Origin: Treponema sp.
GTDB taxonomy: Bacteria; Spirochaetota; Spirochaetia; Treponematales; Treponemataceae
NCBI GenBank assembly: GCA_024699205.1
Contig: JAILQA010000069.1
Span: forward strand, 1-6,249
Direction: 5' to 3'
DNA length: 6,249 nucleotides
The stretch's first letter is position 1. The number at the start of each line of letters is the position of its first letter. The notes below the pieces were generated by a model, which made no database searches, was not told where the DNA came from, and saw only the letters and a program-made list of their open reading frames with translations. Below, in pieces: positions 1-6,043 of this stretch. A program made the translations under genes and the position numbers.

Positions 1-1087
1 AAGAGCCAAAGTAGACAATTTGGGTGTTTGAAGTAACGCAACCAACAACATCATCCGTAGATACCTTATCTGTCGGGTGCGTTGCGGGGGTGTCCCCCGC
101 AGAGGGGGTAGTGAAAGCCGTTTTTACGGCTGGAGCGAGGGGGAGACTTCCCCCTCCTAACTTATCAACTATACCTTTGATATATTCTGGGGTAGTACCG
201 CAGCAACCGCCTAAAACCATTGGACCAATTTTTGCAAGTTCTTCCATTGCTTCTACAAATTGAGGGGCGGGAACATCAAAAACGGTTTTACCATCTACAA
301 CTTTAGGAAGTCCGGCGTTTGGTTTTACAAGAACTGGAACAGAGGCTGCGTGGTAAAGGCGTTCAATTGTCGGCTTCATTTCAAGGGGGCCAAGACTACA
401 GTTTACTCCAACAACTTCTACTCCAAGGCCTTCCAGCATGGCAACCATTGTTTCTGGGCAGGAACCACTTAGGGTTCGACATTCTTTGTCGTAAACGTTG
501 CTTACGATTATTGGAAGACTACCTCTGTCGTTTTCTAAAAGTCCCAGCTCTTCCATTACTTCTTTTGCGGCAAGTACAGCGGCTTTTGATTCGTAGCCGT
601 CGTTCATAGTTTCTATCATTACGCAGTCGATTTTTGGACGGGCTGAATTGCTTTCGGGCTTGGCGTATTTAAAGGCGGCACGGAAGGTTTTCTTGAAAAG
701 AGTTATGCAGTCTTCAAAATCCAGGTCGCCCATTGGTTTTAACAGCTTGCCACAGGAGCCGATGTCAAAGGCGATAAAATAGTTTCCGTCGGGATTTTCC
801 TGCTGGATTTTGTCGCGGGCGGTGTTTGCGTTTTCTATAGCTGCTGCAACAAGGCGTTCGAGCTCAAGTGGGAACTTTGTAATAAAGGCACCAAAGGTGT
901 TTGTGTTTACGATGTTGGAGCCGGCTTTAAAATAATTGTAATGCAGCTGAACTATTCGGTCTGGGTGTTTGATGTTCCAGGTTTCGGGAAGTTCTCCTGG
1001 TTTTAAACCCATTCCCTGTAAAACTGTTCCTGTTCCGCCGTCAAAAAAAAGACGTTCTTTTCCTAATAAATCCCGCAATTTTTTCAT
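1..1087 (-). CDS. metH: Cobalamin-dependent methionine synthase, N-terminal part (homocysteine S-methyltransferase domain); 3' end outside the window
   Basis: Reading the minus strand from ATG at 1087 gives 362 uninterrupted codons to the window edge, so the C-terminus is missing. The family transfers a methyl group from methyl-cobalamin to homocysteine in the cytoplasm. The N-terminus carries the homocysteine-domain signature FFDGGTGTVLQGMG (residues 14-27), then NTNTFGA near residue 65. The three zinc-binding cysteines are visible: C230 in GVNCSLGP and C295/C296 in LGGCCGTTPEY. The 65-residue spacing is close to that of E. coli MetH (Cys247, Cys310/311). After the barrel comes a low-complexity linker (about 308-340), then CVTSNTQIVYFGS, which resembles the strand leading into the pterin-binding domain. 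This favours multidomain MetH over a stand-alone homocysteine methyltransferase. Residues ~311-335 are encoded by a GC-rich palindromic element. No Shine-Dalgarno is evident in the 68-bp gap after ybaK; co-transcription with ybaK is likely. Confidence 0.9.
   Translation of the reverse strand, partial: MKKLRDLLGKERLFFDGGTGTVLQGMGLKPGELPETWNIKHPDRIVQLHYNYFKAGSNIVNTNTFGAFITKFPLELERLVAAAIENANTARDKIQQENPDGNYFIAFDIGSCGKLLKPMGDLDFEDCITLFKKTFRAAFKYAKPESNSARPKIDCVMIETMNDGYESKAAVLAAKEVMEELGLLENDRGSLPIIVSNVYDKECRTLSGSCPETMVAMLEGLGVEVVGVNCSLGPLEMKPTIERLYHAASVPVLVKPNAGLPKVVDGKTVFDVPAPQFVEAMEELAKIGPMVLGGCCGTTPEYIKGIVDKLGGGSLPLAPAVKTAFTTPSAGDTPATHPTDKVSTDDVVGCVTSNTQIVYFGS
83..156. repeat. GC-rich triple-hairpin element inside metH (in-frame palindromic insertion)
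   Basis: Three perfect hairpins lie nearly end to end. TGCGGGGG/CCCCCGCA occupies 83-101 with a 3-nt loop. AGCCGT/ACGGCT occupies 116-131 with a TTTT loop. GAGGGGGA/TCCCCCTC occupies 137-156 with a 4-nt loop. The segment has 49 G/C of 74 bases, well above its surroundings. It keeps the metH frame open and encodes about 25 residues rich in Pro, Ala, Thr and Gly, in the linker between the zinc domain and the next domain. The structure suggests a dispersed palindromic repeat tolerated inside a gene, comparable in idea to Rickettsia palindromic elements. Only one copy is in the window, so mobility is inferred. Confidence 0.6.
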
Positions 1088-1155
1088 GCTGGCATTGTAG
1101 CATATTGCGGGGGATTTATATAGTAGGGTTTGTGAGAGCCGAGCGAAAGGATTTT

Positions 1156-1638
1156 CTACAATTCCAAATCAATTACTGTGGCTTCGGTGGCACGGATTAA
1201 ATCATTTGGAGCAATTTTTATCTGTACTCCCCGCTGGCCGCCACTTATGCAGACTTTGTCATGCAAAATAATGCTTTCGTCTATAAAGGTGCGGAACTTT
1301 TTCTTCATTCCGATTGGGGTACAGCCACCGCGAATATAACCTGTAAGTGCTAAAAGTTCTTCTGGTTTTACAGGATTGATTTCTTTGCATCCGGCTGCCT
1401 GTCTTGCTTTTTTGAGATTAATTTCGCTTACGGCACTCTGGCAAAAAACACAGATTTCTTTTGTTTCTGTTCGCATTACGATTGTTTTATATACAGTTTC
1501 TGCCGGAACTCCAAGTTTTTCTGCCATTCTTGAGGCAGCTCCTCTTGCAAGTTCATGTTCGCCATCATCTTCGTATTCTGCGGCTTCGTAATTTATTCCA
1601 AGTCCATCAAGGATTCGCATTGCATTTGTTTTTTTCAT
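1156..1638 (-). CDS. ybaK: YbaK/EbsC-type Cys-tRNA(Pro) deacylase
   Basis: This 160-residue protein matches the usual length and motifs of the YbaK family. These cytoplasmic trans-editing enzymes hydrolyse cysteine mischarged onto tRNA(Pro) by prolyl-tRNA synthetase. Hallmarks visible are VYKTIVMR (residues 49-56), whose K51 corresponds to the conserved lysine required for deacylation, then YIRGGCTPIGMKKK (about 100-113), and SGGQRGVQIKIAPNDLI near the C-terminus. The IRGGC.PIGMKK block separates YbaK from the related ProX and INS editing domains. The ATG at 1638 is supported by AGGAC at 1645-1649, six bases upstream. metH follows 68 bp downstream on the same strand with no terminator-like hairpin plus T-run between, so a two-gene transcript is plausible. 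The protein is fully cytoplasmic, with no signal peptide or membrane segment. The function is inferred from family motifs. Confidence 0.93.
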   Translation of the reverse strand: MKKTNAMRILDGLGINYEAAEYEDDGEHELARGAASRMAEKLGVPAETVYKTIVMRTETKEICVFCQSAVSEINLKKARQAAGCKEINPVKPEELLALTGYIRGGCTPIGMKKKFRTFIDESIILHDKVCISGGQRGVQIKIAPNDLIRATEATVIDLEL

Positions 1639-1747
1639 ATTTTTGTCCTGAATGATTATGTTATTTTACTGGATTTTCTAAAGAGGGGATAGGGGATTGT
1701 TTACAAAAAGAGATTCTACAAAGCGATTCCAGAAAAGACTTTCCCCC

Positions 1748-1776
1748 TTGAAGTTCTCAAAAACTGGCATTATAAT
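1748..1776 (+). promoter_or_regulatory. Sigma-70 type promoter of the epimerase gene
   Basis: TTGAAG at 1748-1753 is followed after exactly 17 bp by a perfect TATAAT at 1771-1776. Transcription would start near 1783, giving a leader of about 38 nt that contains the ribosome binding site. The -10 core lies in the self-complementary octamer ATTATAAT (1769-1776), so the minus strand also reads TATAAT. Confidence 0.7.
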
Positions 1777-1798
1777 CCATAAAGTAAAATTAAGTAAA
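1769..1798 (-). promoter_or_regulatory. Possible divergent promoter for ybaK-metH sharing the same -10
   Basis: On the minus strand, TATAAT is the complement of 1769-1774. An 18-bp spacer separates it from TTTACT (complement of 1793-1798, four of six matches to TTGACA). No better minus-strand promoter was found nearer ybaK: CATAAT at 1655-1660 is too close to the ribosome binding site. If real, the ybaK leader would be about 120 nt. Confidence 0.3.
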
Positions 1799-1804
1799 TA
1801 ATAC

Positions 1805-1810
1805 AGGAGA
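1805..1810 (+). promoter_or_regulatory. Ribosome binding site of the epimerase
   Basis: AGGAGA ends ten bases before the ATG at 1821. It is the only good Shine-Dalgarno near the start and fixes the start codon. Confidence 0.75.
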
Positions 1811-1820
1811 ATTACTTAAA

Positions 1821-3092
1821 ATGACCAGTCAAGACTTTTATAAATCTATCCACAACGAACTTTTTGATAATATCCTTCCTTATTGGGAAAATTATTCCCG
1901 CGATACACGTCCTGGTTTTGAAGGATTTTTCGGGCAGATTGATAACGACAATACTTGTCATCCTGAATGTGAACGTTCAATTGTAATGACTTCCCGTTTT
2001 TTATGGACTTACAGCAATGTTGCCCGCATGACAAAAGATGACCGTTATCTTAAAATGGCTGATTTTGCCTACGATGTAATCACAAAAAAATATTGGGATA
2101 AAAAGAACGGTGGTGTTTACTGGTCAGTTATGGCAGATGGAAGTCCAAAAATCAGCAAAAAGCAGATTTATGGAGAAGCTTTCTGTATTTATGGTCTTTC
2201 GGAATACGCCGCAGCCACTCATTCAGAAAATGCTATGAATCTTGCCCTTGTTCTTTTTAATCTTCTGGAAAAATATGCCCGAGATTCATTCCGTGAATCA
2301 GCTGCTGACGGATATATTGAAGCTTGTGCTCAGGACTGGTCTCCAACTACAGATATGATTCTTTCTCCAAAAGACATGAACTGTCCTAAGTCGATGAATA
2401 CAAATCTTCATGTAATGGAAGCTTACACAAATCTCTACCACACGCTCCCCCTTGTTTTCCCGGATGCAAAAGAAATTCGTGCTCAAGTCGGCACCGCCCT
2501 TTCAGACCTTGTGCAGATAACTGTAAATAAAATTCTCCAGCCAAATGCACATCTCGGAATGTTCTTTGACATGGACTGGAAGCCTCTTTCTGATGAAATT
2601 TCTTATGGTCATGATATTGAGGCCAGCTGGCTTTTGTGGGAAGCAGTTTGTGAACTCGAAGCCTCTGGAAGTGAGACGACTTTCTCTGCAACTAAGGATT
2701 CTATACGCGATACAGTAATTCGCATTGCCGATATTGCCCTGAAGGAAGGTTTTGATCACCAAAATGGCTGTATGGAAGATTCTTTGCGCAGTGATGGCAA
2801 GGGAAACAAAATCCGCAACCGAAATCGAGTCTGGTGGGTTCAGGCAGAAGCAATGAATGGTTTTTACAATGCCTGGGAAATGACCGGCGATGAAAAATAT
2901 TCCGAAGCTTTCCATGCACAGTGGGATTGGATTCAGAATTATCAGGTTGACCGTCAGGGAGGCGACTGGTGGAACGAGCTTAATGCCGAAGGAAAGCCAA
3001 TTCTCACAGAAGACAAGGGTGGCAACTGGAAAACCAGCTACCACAACGGTCGAACCTGCCTTGAATTATTGCGTCGAAGCGGAAATCTTTAA
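1821..3092 (+). CDS. Cellobiose 2-epimerase (N-acylglucosamine 2-epimerase superfamily)
   Basis: The 423-residue product has the conserved blocks of cellobiose 2-epimerases, cytoplasmic (alpha/alpha)6-barrel enzymes. They interconvert cellobiose and glucosyl-mannose and act on related beta-1,4 disaccharides. Visible blocks are SRFLWTYS (R59, a substrate-contact arginine in the family), GGVYWSV (97-103), MNTNLHVMEAY (H197), SYGHDIEASWL (H264), RVWWVQAEAMNGFYNAW (about 337-353), GGDWWNEL and SYHNGRTCLE (H408). H197, H264 and H408 match the three histidines known to be essential or catalytic in characterised members. There is no signal peptide. It has its own promoter and a good ribosome binding site. 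No transporter, mannosylglucose phosphorylase or mannanase is adjacent, so the substrate is inferred. An N-acylglucosamine 2-epimerase or mannose isomerase specificity cannot be excluded, but the motif set fits cellobiose 2-epimerase best. The TAA stop lies 3 bp from the stop of convergent tldE. Confidence 0.85.
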   Translation: MTSQDFYKSIHNELFDNILPYWENYSRDTRPGFEGFFGQIDNDNTCHPECERSIVMTSRFLWTYSNVARMTKDDRYLKMADFAYDVITKKYWDKKNGGVYWSVMADGSPKISKKQIYGEAFCIYGLSEYAAATHSENAMNLALVLFNLLEKYARDSFRESAADGYIEACAQDWSPTTDMILSPKDMNCPKSMNTNLHVMEAYTNLYHTLPLVFPDAKEIRAQVGTALSDLVQITVNKILQPNAHLGMFFDMDWKPLSDEISYGHDIEASWLLWEAVCELEASGSETTFSATKDSIRDTVIRIADIALKEGFDHQNGCMEDSLRSDGKGNKIRNRNRVWWVQAEAMNGFYNAWEMTGDEKYSEAFHAQWDWIQNYQVDRQGGDWWNELNAEGKPILTEDKGGNWKTSYHNGRTCLELLRRSGNL

Positions 3093-3095
3093 GTA

Positions 3096-4313
3096 CTAGA
3101 GTTTTCCAACCTGGCACTTAAAGAGCATAACCTTGTCGTTAAAGATTTCCTTATTGTACTTTGCAACGCCAATAAAATCCTTACCGAACATATCGAACAT
3201 GTTTGTGCTGATTGTAAAAGGCGGAACTCGACCAAGAATCTTTTCACCATCAGTGAGCAGGCCAATCTGAACAGGCATTGTGTATTCACCCTTTTCCTTA
3301 AAGCCGCCACCAAAAGACTGTACAGGGATAATACCAAGTTTTCCATTAAGCAGCTCTTTTACAGATTTGTTTCCGATTTTCAGATTCATTGTATTAAAGC
3401 TGCCGCCTGGAATATCAGAATAATTAAAGCCTGCATTACCGGTGGTTTTGGTCTTAAACTTTTTGGCAATTTTTTTATCACAATAACCACGCAGAAGCTT
3501 GCCGTTTTTGATAAAGTAAACCTTATCGCCCTTTGGAACAACTCCATCGCCATCCCAGAAGGAAGCCATCCAGGTGTTTTTGTTGCTTACATCGTGGAGA
3601 ACTGTCAAATCATCAGAGAAAAGTTTTTGACCAACTTTACCGCTAAGAAGGGATGTACCAAGCTTAAGCTTTTCAAGGCTCAGACTTTCACGCAGCTTGT
3701 CTGTATAATCATAGTATTTATCCACTATAATACACTCTTCCGGCATAGGCAGTGTTTTTGTAAAGTTTTCCAGATAGTTGTCTGCAATCTTGTAAAACTG
3801 TCGGAGTTTGATTGTGCGCTGTGTAAAACTAATGTAGCCATCGGAAATATCCTTGCTGTTCTTGTGTTTGAAGGAAATACCAATTCCGCTGTTGCCATCC
3901 TTGCAGGAATAATCCATTCCACGGGAGTTTTCAACGTGCTCATCCCAGAGGGAAGTTCCAATATTTCCATTAAAAGTGTAATCCGGGTATTTTTTATGAA
4001 GATATTTTAGAAGCTTTTCGGCCGTGGACATCAATTCTTCGTCGGTCAAAGGTTTTTCTGTTTTATCACGGGAACGTACACCACTTTCCAGCTCAAAAGG
4101 ATAGGGCCTTTTCAACTCAAGATTTTTTTCTGCCTTGGCAAAACCTTCCTCGTCGCTCATTTTTCCCTGCTGATAATGAATACCTGCAAAGCCGTCCTTG
4201 TAAACTCTAAAGGAATATTCAATTGCATCGGTTTTATCAAAGGAAACAATTTTGTTTTCTACAATTTTTACTGTTGAATATTTTTTTCTCTGTGTATATT
4301 TTTCTTTTTCCAT
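3096..4313 (-). CDS. tldE: TldE/PmbA-type non-catalytic subunit of the TldD/TldE peptidase
   Basis: This 405-residue protein follows tldD on the same strand and resembles the TldE (PmbA) subunit, the partner of the TldD zinc peptidase. In Enterobacteria the pair matures microcin B17 and degrades unfolded peptides such as CcdA. Family features are ENSRGMDYS (128-136, the 'NSRG' strand), FWDGDGVVPKGDKVYFIKNG (252-271, the 'FD.eG' strand and the following arm), KTTGNAGF (289-296) and a C-terminal sheet around TNMFDMFGKDFIGVAK (370-385). No HExxxH is present, as expected for TldE. It is shorter than E. coli PmbA (about 450 residues); the segment between GQKLF (228-232) and FWDGDG appears compacted, which is a visual comparison only. 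ATG at 4313 is preceded by GAGGA (4318-4322) at a rather short spacing. No signal peptide; cytoplasmic. Assignment rests partly on adjacency to tldD. Confidence 0.8.
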   Translation of the reverse strand: MEKEKYTQRKKYSTVKIVENKIVSFDKTDAIEYSFRVYKDGFAGIHYQQGKMSDEEGFAKAEKNLELKRPYPFELESGVRSRDKTEKPLTDEELMSTAEKLLKYLHKKYPDYTFNGNIGTSLWDEHVENSRGMDYSCKDGNSGIGISFKHKNSKDISDGYISFTQRTIKLRQFYKIADNYLENFTKTLPMPEECIIVDKYYDYTDKLRESLSLEKLKLGTSLLSGKVGQKLFSDDLTVLHDVSNKNTWMASFWDGDGVVPKGDKVYFIKNGKLLRGYCDKKIAKKFKTKTTGNAGFNYSDIPGGSFNTMNLKIGNKSVKELLNGKLGIIPVQSFGGGFKEKGEYTMPVQIGLLTDGEKILGRVPPFTISTNMFDMFGKDFIGVAKYNKEIFNDKVMLFKCQVGKL

Positions 4314-4328
4314 TTTTTCCTCACTGTC

Positions 4329-4373
4329 ATTCCCGGGTCAATCCTGTGTCATTTTCGGGCTTGACCCGGGAAT
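4329..4373. repeat. 13-bp inverted repeat (dispersed-palindrome type) between tldD and tldE
   Basis: ATTCCCGGGTCAA (4329-4341) and TTGACCCGGGAAT (4361-4373) are perfect complements around a 19-nt loop. The loop contains a second, imperfect start of the same motif (GTCATTTTCGGG, 4348-4359), so the unit looks like one and a half overlapping copies of a GTCATTCCCGGG-TTGACCCGGGAAT palindrome. The stem begins three bases after the tldD stop codon. In the tldD-tldE mRNA it would be a strong hairpin without a following U-run, so it is more likely a stabiliser, processing site or mobile palindrome than a terminator. Family membership is inferred. Confidence 0.65.
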
Positions 4374-4376
4374 CTT

Positions 4377-5714
4377 CTAGTTTATTGTCAGTTTCTTCAC
4401 TCGGATTGTTGGACCGCCTGTAGCTGTAGGCATGGACTGTCCGTTTTTGCCGCAGGTTCCGCTGTAGAACTTAAGGTCGGTGCCCACTGCATCAATATCA
4501 AAAAGTGTCTGGAAAACAGAGCCAGTGATTACGTTTACAAGAATCGGGTCTGTAATCTTCCCGTCTTTGATTTTGTAGGCTTTTTGCGGCTGGATTGTAA
4601 AGGTGGAGTTACCGGTTCCGTAGTTCCAGTCGTAAACATAAATACCATCCTTTACTTCGCTTACGATTTTTTCAGGATCATCCTTGCCGGCGTCCATATA
4701 GGTGTTGGTCATTCTTACCATTGGAGAACAGTAAAAATCTTGAGCACGGGCATTTCCAGTTGGCTTTTCCTTTAAGATTGCTGCCGATTTTGCATCGTGG
4801 AGACGACCTGTGAGCACGCCATCCTTCATCAGGTAAACCTTCTTCTTTTTGTTGCCTTCATCATCATAAGGACAATAACCGTGGCGAAGTTCATCACCTT
4901 CATCTATAATAGTTACCTTTTCGTTACCAACCTTTTTGCCCATCACCCACTCATCCTGCAGGGTTTTGTCATTGAGCATAAAATCTGCCTCTGATTTGTG
5001 ACCAAAGCTTTCATGTGTGAAAACTGAAGTAACTGTTGGAGCAAGAACACAAACATATTCCCCCGGAACTACAGGCTTGGCCTTGCGTGCAAACTCAACA
5101 CTGCGGTTGATTTCGGCATTTATTTCATCTTCGCGATTGAGCAAATCCTTGTAGTAGAACTCCTGAAAATATTTCCCGGCATGGAAGTTTCCGCCGTTTA
5201 CATTAAGCTCGTGCCCAATTGAAAAACCGCAGCGCTGATAATCCTGAACAATTTCTGTTCCCTTGCTTGTATAAAAACTCTTTATTTTAGAACTGCACCA
5301 GAAGGAAGTATGAGTCATTTTGATTTCTGGTATTGATTTATCGGTACACTTTTTGCGGTAATTTCGGCAGATTGATTCGCGCTGCTCCAGTGTAAGCTTG
5401 CGAACACTGTTTTCATCCTGAAACTTTAAAATTTCGGCCTTGTTTACCGCAAAGTTTTTTACAATCTTGTTTTTAAGAATATTAGGATTTGGCTTTGCAA
5501 TTTTTGCCAGCCCGTCAATTTCTGCCTGAATTGAATCCAGGTCATTTGTGGCACTTGTATACCACATTTTACCGTCAAATACTCGGATTTTAGCACCAAT
5601 AACAGAAACTTCCCCGTTACCTTCCGCATCATCATTCTTTAAATAATAATTTGCTCTGTAATAATCTTCTATACGCACTTCCGTATAAAGATTTTCTGGA
5701 AATTTGTACTTCAC
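4377..5714 (-). CDS. tldD: TldD-type zinc metallopeptidase, catalytic subunit
   Basis: The product has 445 residues, counted from a GTG start at 5714, and belongs to the TldD peptidase family. TldD pairs with TldE to form a hollow complex that cleaves unstructured peptides in the cytoplasm. The zinc signature HESFGHKSEADF starts at H234, with the HExxxH histidines H234 and H239 and the catalytic glutamate E235. The C-terminal metal-ligand cysteine is C421 in SGTCGKNGQSMP, followed by the family-typical GGPTIRVKKLTI ending. Other family strands are SKGTEIVQ and RLHDAKSAA...PTGNARAQ. GTG is chosen because AGGAG (5721-5725) lies six bases upstream and the domain begins at once (KYKFPENLYTEVRIED). 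An in-frame ATG at 5849 would add 45 hydrophobic, Ile/Phe-rich residues encoded by AT-rich intergenic DNA and has no family counterpart. tldE follows 63 bp downstream, so co-transcription is expected. The in vivo substrate is unknown. Confidence 0.9.
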   Translation of the reverse strand: MKYKFPENLYTEVRIEDYYRANYYLKNDDAEGNGEVSVIGAKIRVFDGKMWYTSATNDLDSIQAEIDGLAKIAKPNPNILKNKIVKNFAVNKAEILKFQDENSVRKLTLEQRESICRNYRKKCTDKSIPEIKMTHTSFWCSSKIKSFYTSKGTEIVQDYQRCGFSIGHELNVNGGNFHAGKYFQEFYYKDLLNREDEINAEINRSVEFARKAKPVVPGEYVCVLAPTVTSVFTHESFGHKSEADFMLNDKTLQDEWVMGKKVGNEKVTIIDEGDELRHGYCPYDDEGNKKKKVYLMKDGVLTGRLHDAKSAAILKEKPTGNARAQDFYCSPMVRMTNTYMDAGKDDPEKIVSEVKDGIYVYDWNYGTGNSTFTIQPQKAYKIKDGKITDPILVNVITGSVFQTLFDIDAVGTDLKFYSGTCGKNGQSMPTATGGPTIRVKKLTIN

Positions 5715-5720
5715 TTTTTT

Positions 5721-5725
5721 CTCCT
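5721..5725 (-). promoter_or_regulatory. Ribosome binding site that sets the GTG start of tldD
   Basis: AGGAG (within AAAGGAG, complement of 5721-5727) is followed by six A residues and GTG at 5714-5712. It is the best Shine-Dalgarno upstream of the conserved domain and decides the start against upstream in-frame ATGs. Confidence 0.8.
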
Positions 5726-5771
5726 TTATGGCTATTACTTTTATCAAATTACTGATTTTGATTATATAAAA

Positions 5772-5798
5772 AGTATAACACAGAAAAATAATTTTCAA
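5772..5798 (-). promoter_or_regulatory. Promoter candidate for tldD-tldE
   Basis: On the minus strand TTGAAA (complement of 5793-5798) precedes TATACT (complement of 5772-5777) with a short 15-bp spacer. A perfect TATAAT lies further in (complement of 5761-5766) but has no good -35. The AT-richness allows chance matches. Confidence 0.35.
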
Positions 5799-5820
5799 AG
5801 AAATAAGCATGAAATGTAAG

Positions 5821-5888
5821 AAAAAGTTCATGAATTGCAAAAAATTCAAAAAAAATGAAAAAAAGTGTAAAAAAATGCAATAATTTTT
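5821..5888. promoter_or_regulatory. Phased A-tracts upstream of the rRNA promoter (curved DNA / UP-element candidate)
   Basis: Runs of A occur at 5821-5825, 5839-5844, 5848-5855, 5858-5864 and 5869-5875, followed by AATTTTT at 5882-5888. The centres of the middle four (about 5841.5, 5851.5, 5861, 5872) are spaced 10, 9.5 and 11 bp apart, close to one helical turn. Such phasing bends DNA, and A/T-rich DNA directly upstream of an rRNA -35 is where the RNA polymerase alpha subunit binds UP elements. The tract also separates this promoter from divergent tldD. Confidence 0.6.
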
Positions 5889-5898
5889 ATAAATTCAG

Positions 5899-5927
5899 TT
5901 GACAAATATTTCATTTGAATATATTAT
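5899..5927 (+). promoter_or_regulatory. rRNA operon promoter (P1)
   Basis: A perfect TTGACA at 5899-5904 is followed after 17 bp by TATTAT at 5922-5927 (five of six matches). Transcription would start near 5934, about 233 nt before the mature 16S end. The match quality, A-tract upstream region and position mark it as the main rRNA promoter. The discriminator (AGTCTTC) is not GC-rich. Confidence 0.8.
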
Positions 5928-6043
5928 AGTCTTCACCGTCGCAACAATGAGTTGCGAAAAACAAAAGTTTTTTGACATAACAGGGAAGGAAAGAATAGAA
6001 CAAGTAAGGTTCTAAACAAAAATAAGCGAGAAATCGCTAGTTT

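Noticed and set aside
75..143. Possible G-quadruplex (G runs at 75-77, 86-90, 104-108, 139-143)
   Set aside because: The loops are long and the G runs have perfect C-rich partners nearby, so hairpins explain the sequence better.
24..609. Overlapping plus-strand ORFs at 24-263, 260-472 and 319-609
   Set aside because: They lie antisense to metH, which has clear family motifs throughout. Their translations show no recognisable domain.
1094..1099. TACAAT as a -10 box for metH (minus strand)
   Set aside because: It lies only six bases before the start codon and has no -35, so it would imply a leaderless message with no support.
1088..1155. SAM or cobalamin riboswitch upstream of metH
   Set aside because: The 68-bp gap is too short and shows none of the conserved B12-box or SAM-riboswitch sequence.
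1652..1668. CATAAT or TAAAAT as a -10 box for ybaK
   Set aside because: CATAAT would start transcription within the ribosome binding site, and neither has a credible -35 at 16-18 bp.
1151..1720. Similar short strings (ATTTTCTACA at 1151-1160, AGATTCTACA at 1711-1720) as a repeat pair
   Set aside because: The match is about ten bases in AT-rich DNA and one copy overlaps the ybaK stop codon; chance is enough.
2502..3044. A 180-codon minus-strand ORF inside the epimerase gene
   Set aside because: It is the reverse-frame shadow of a well-conserved enzyme and has no convincing start signal or motif.
3594..4010. A 138-codon plus-strand ORF inside tldE
   Set aside because: It is antisense to tldE, with no ribosome binding site of note and no recognisable family.
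4329..4373. Rho-independent terminator between tldD and tldE
   Set aside because: The stem is strong, but neither strand has a T-run after it; the following minus-strand sequence is GACAGTGAGG.
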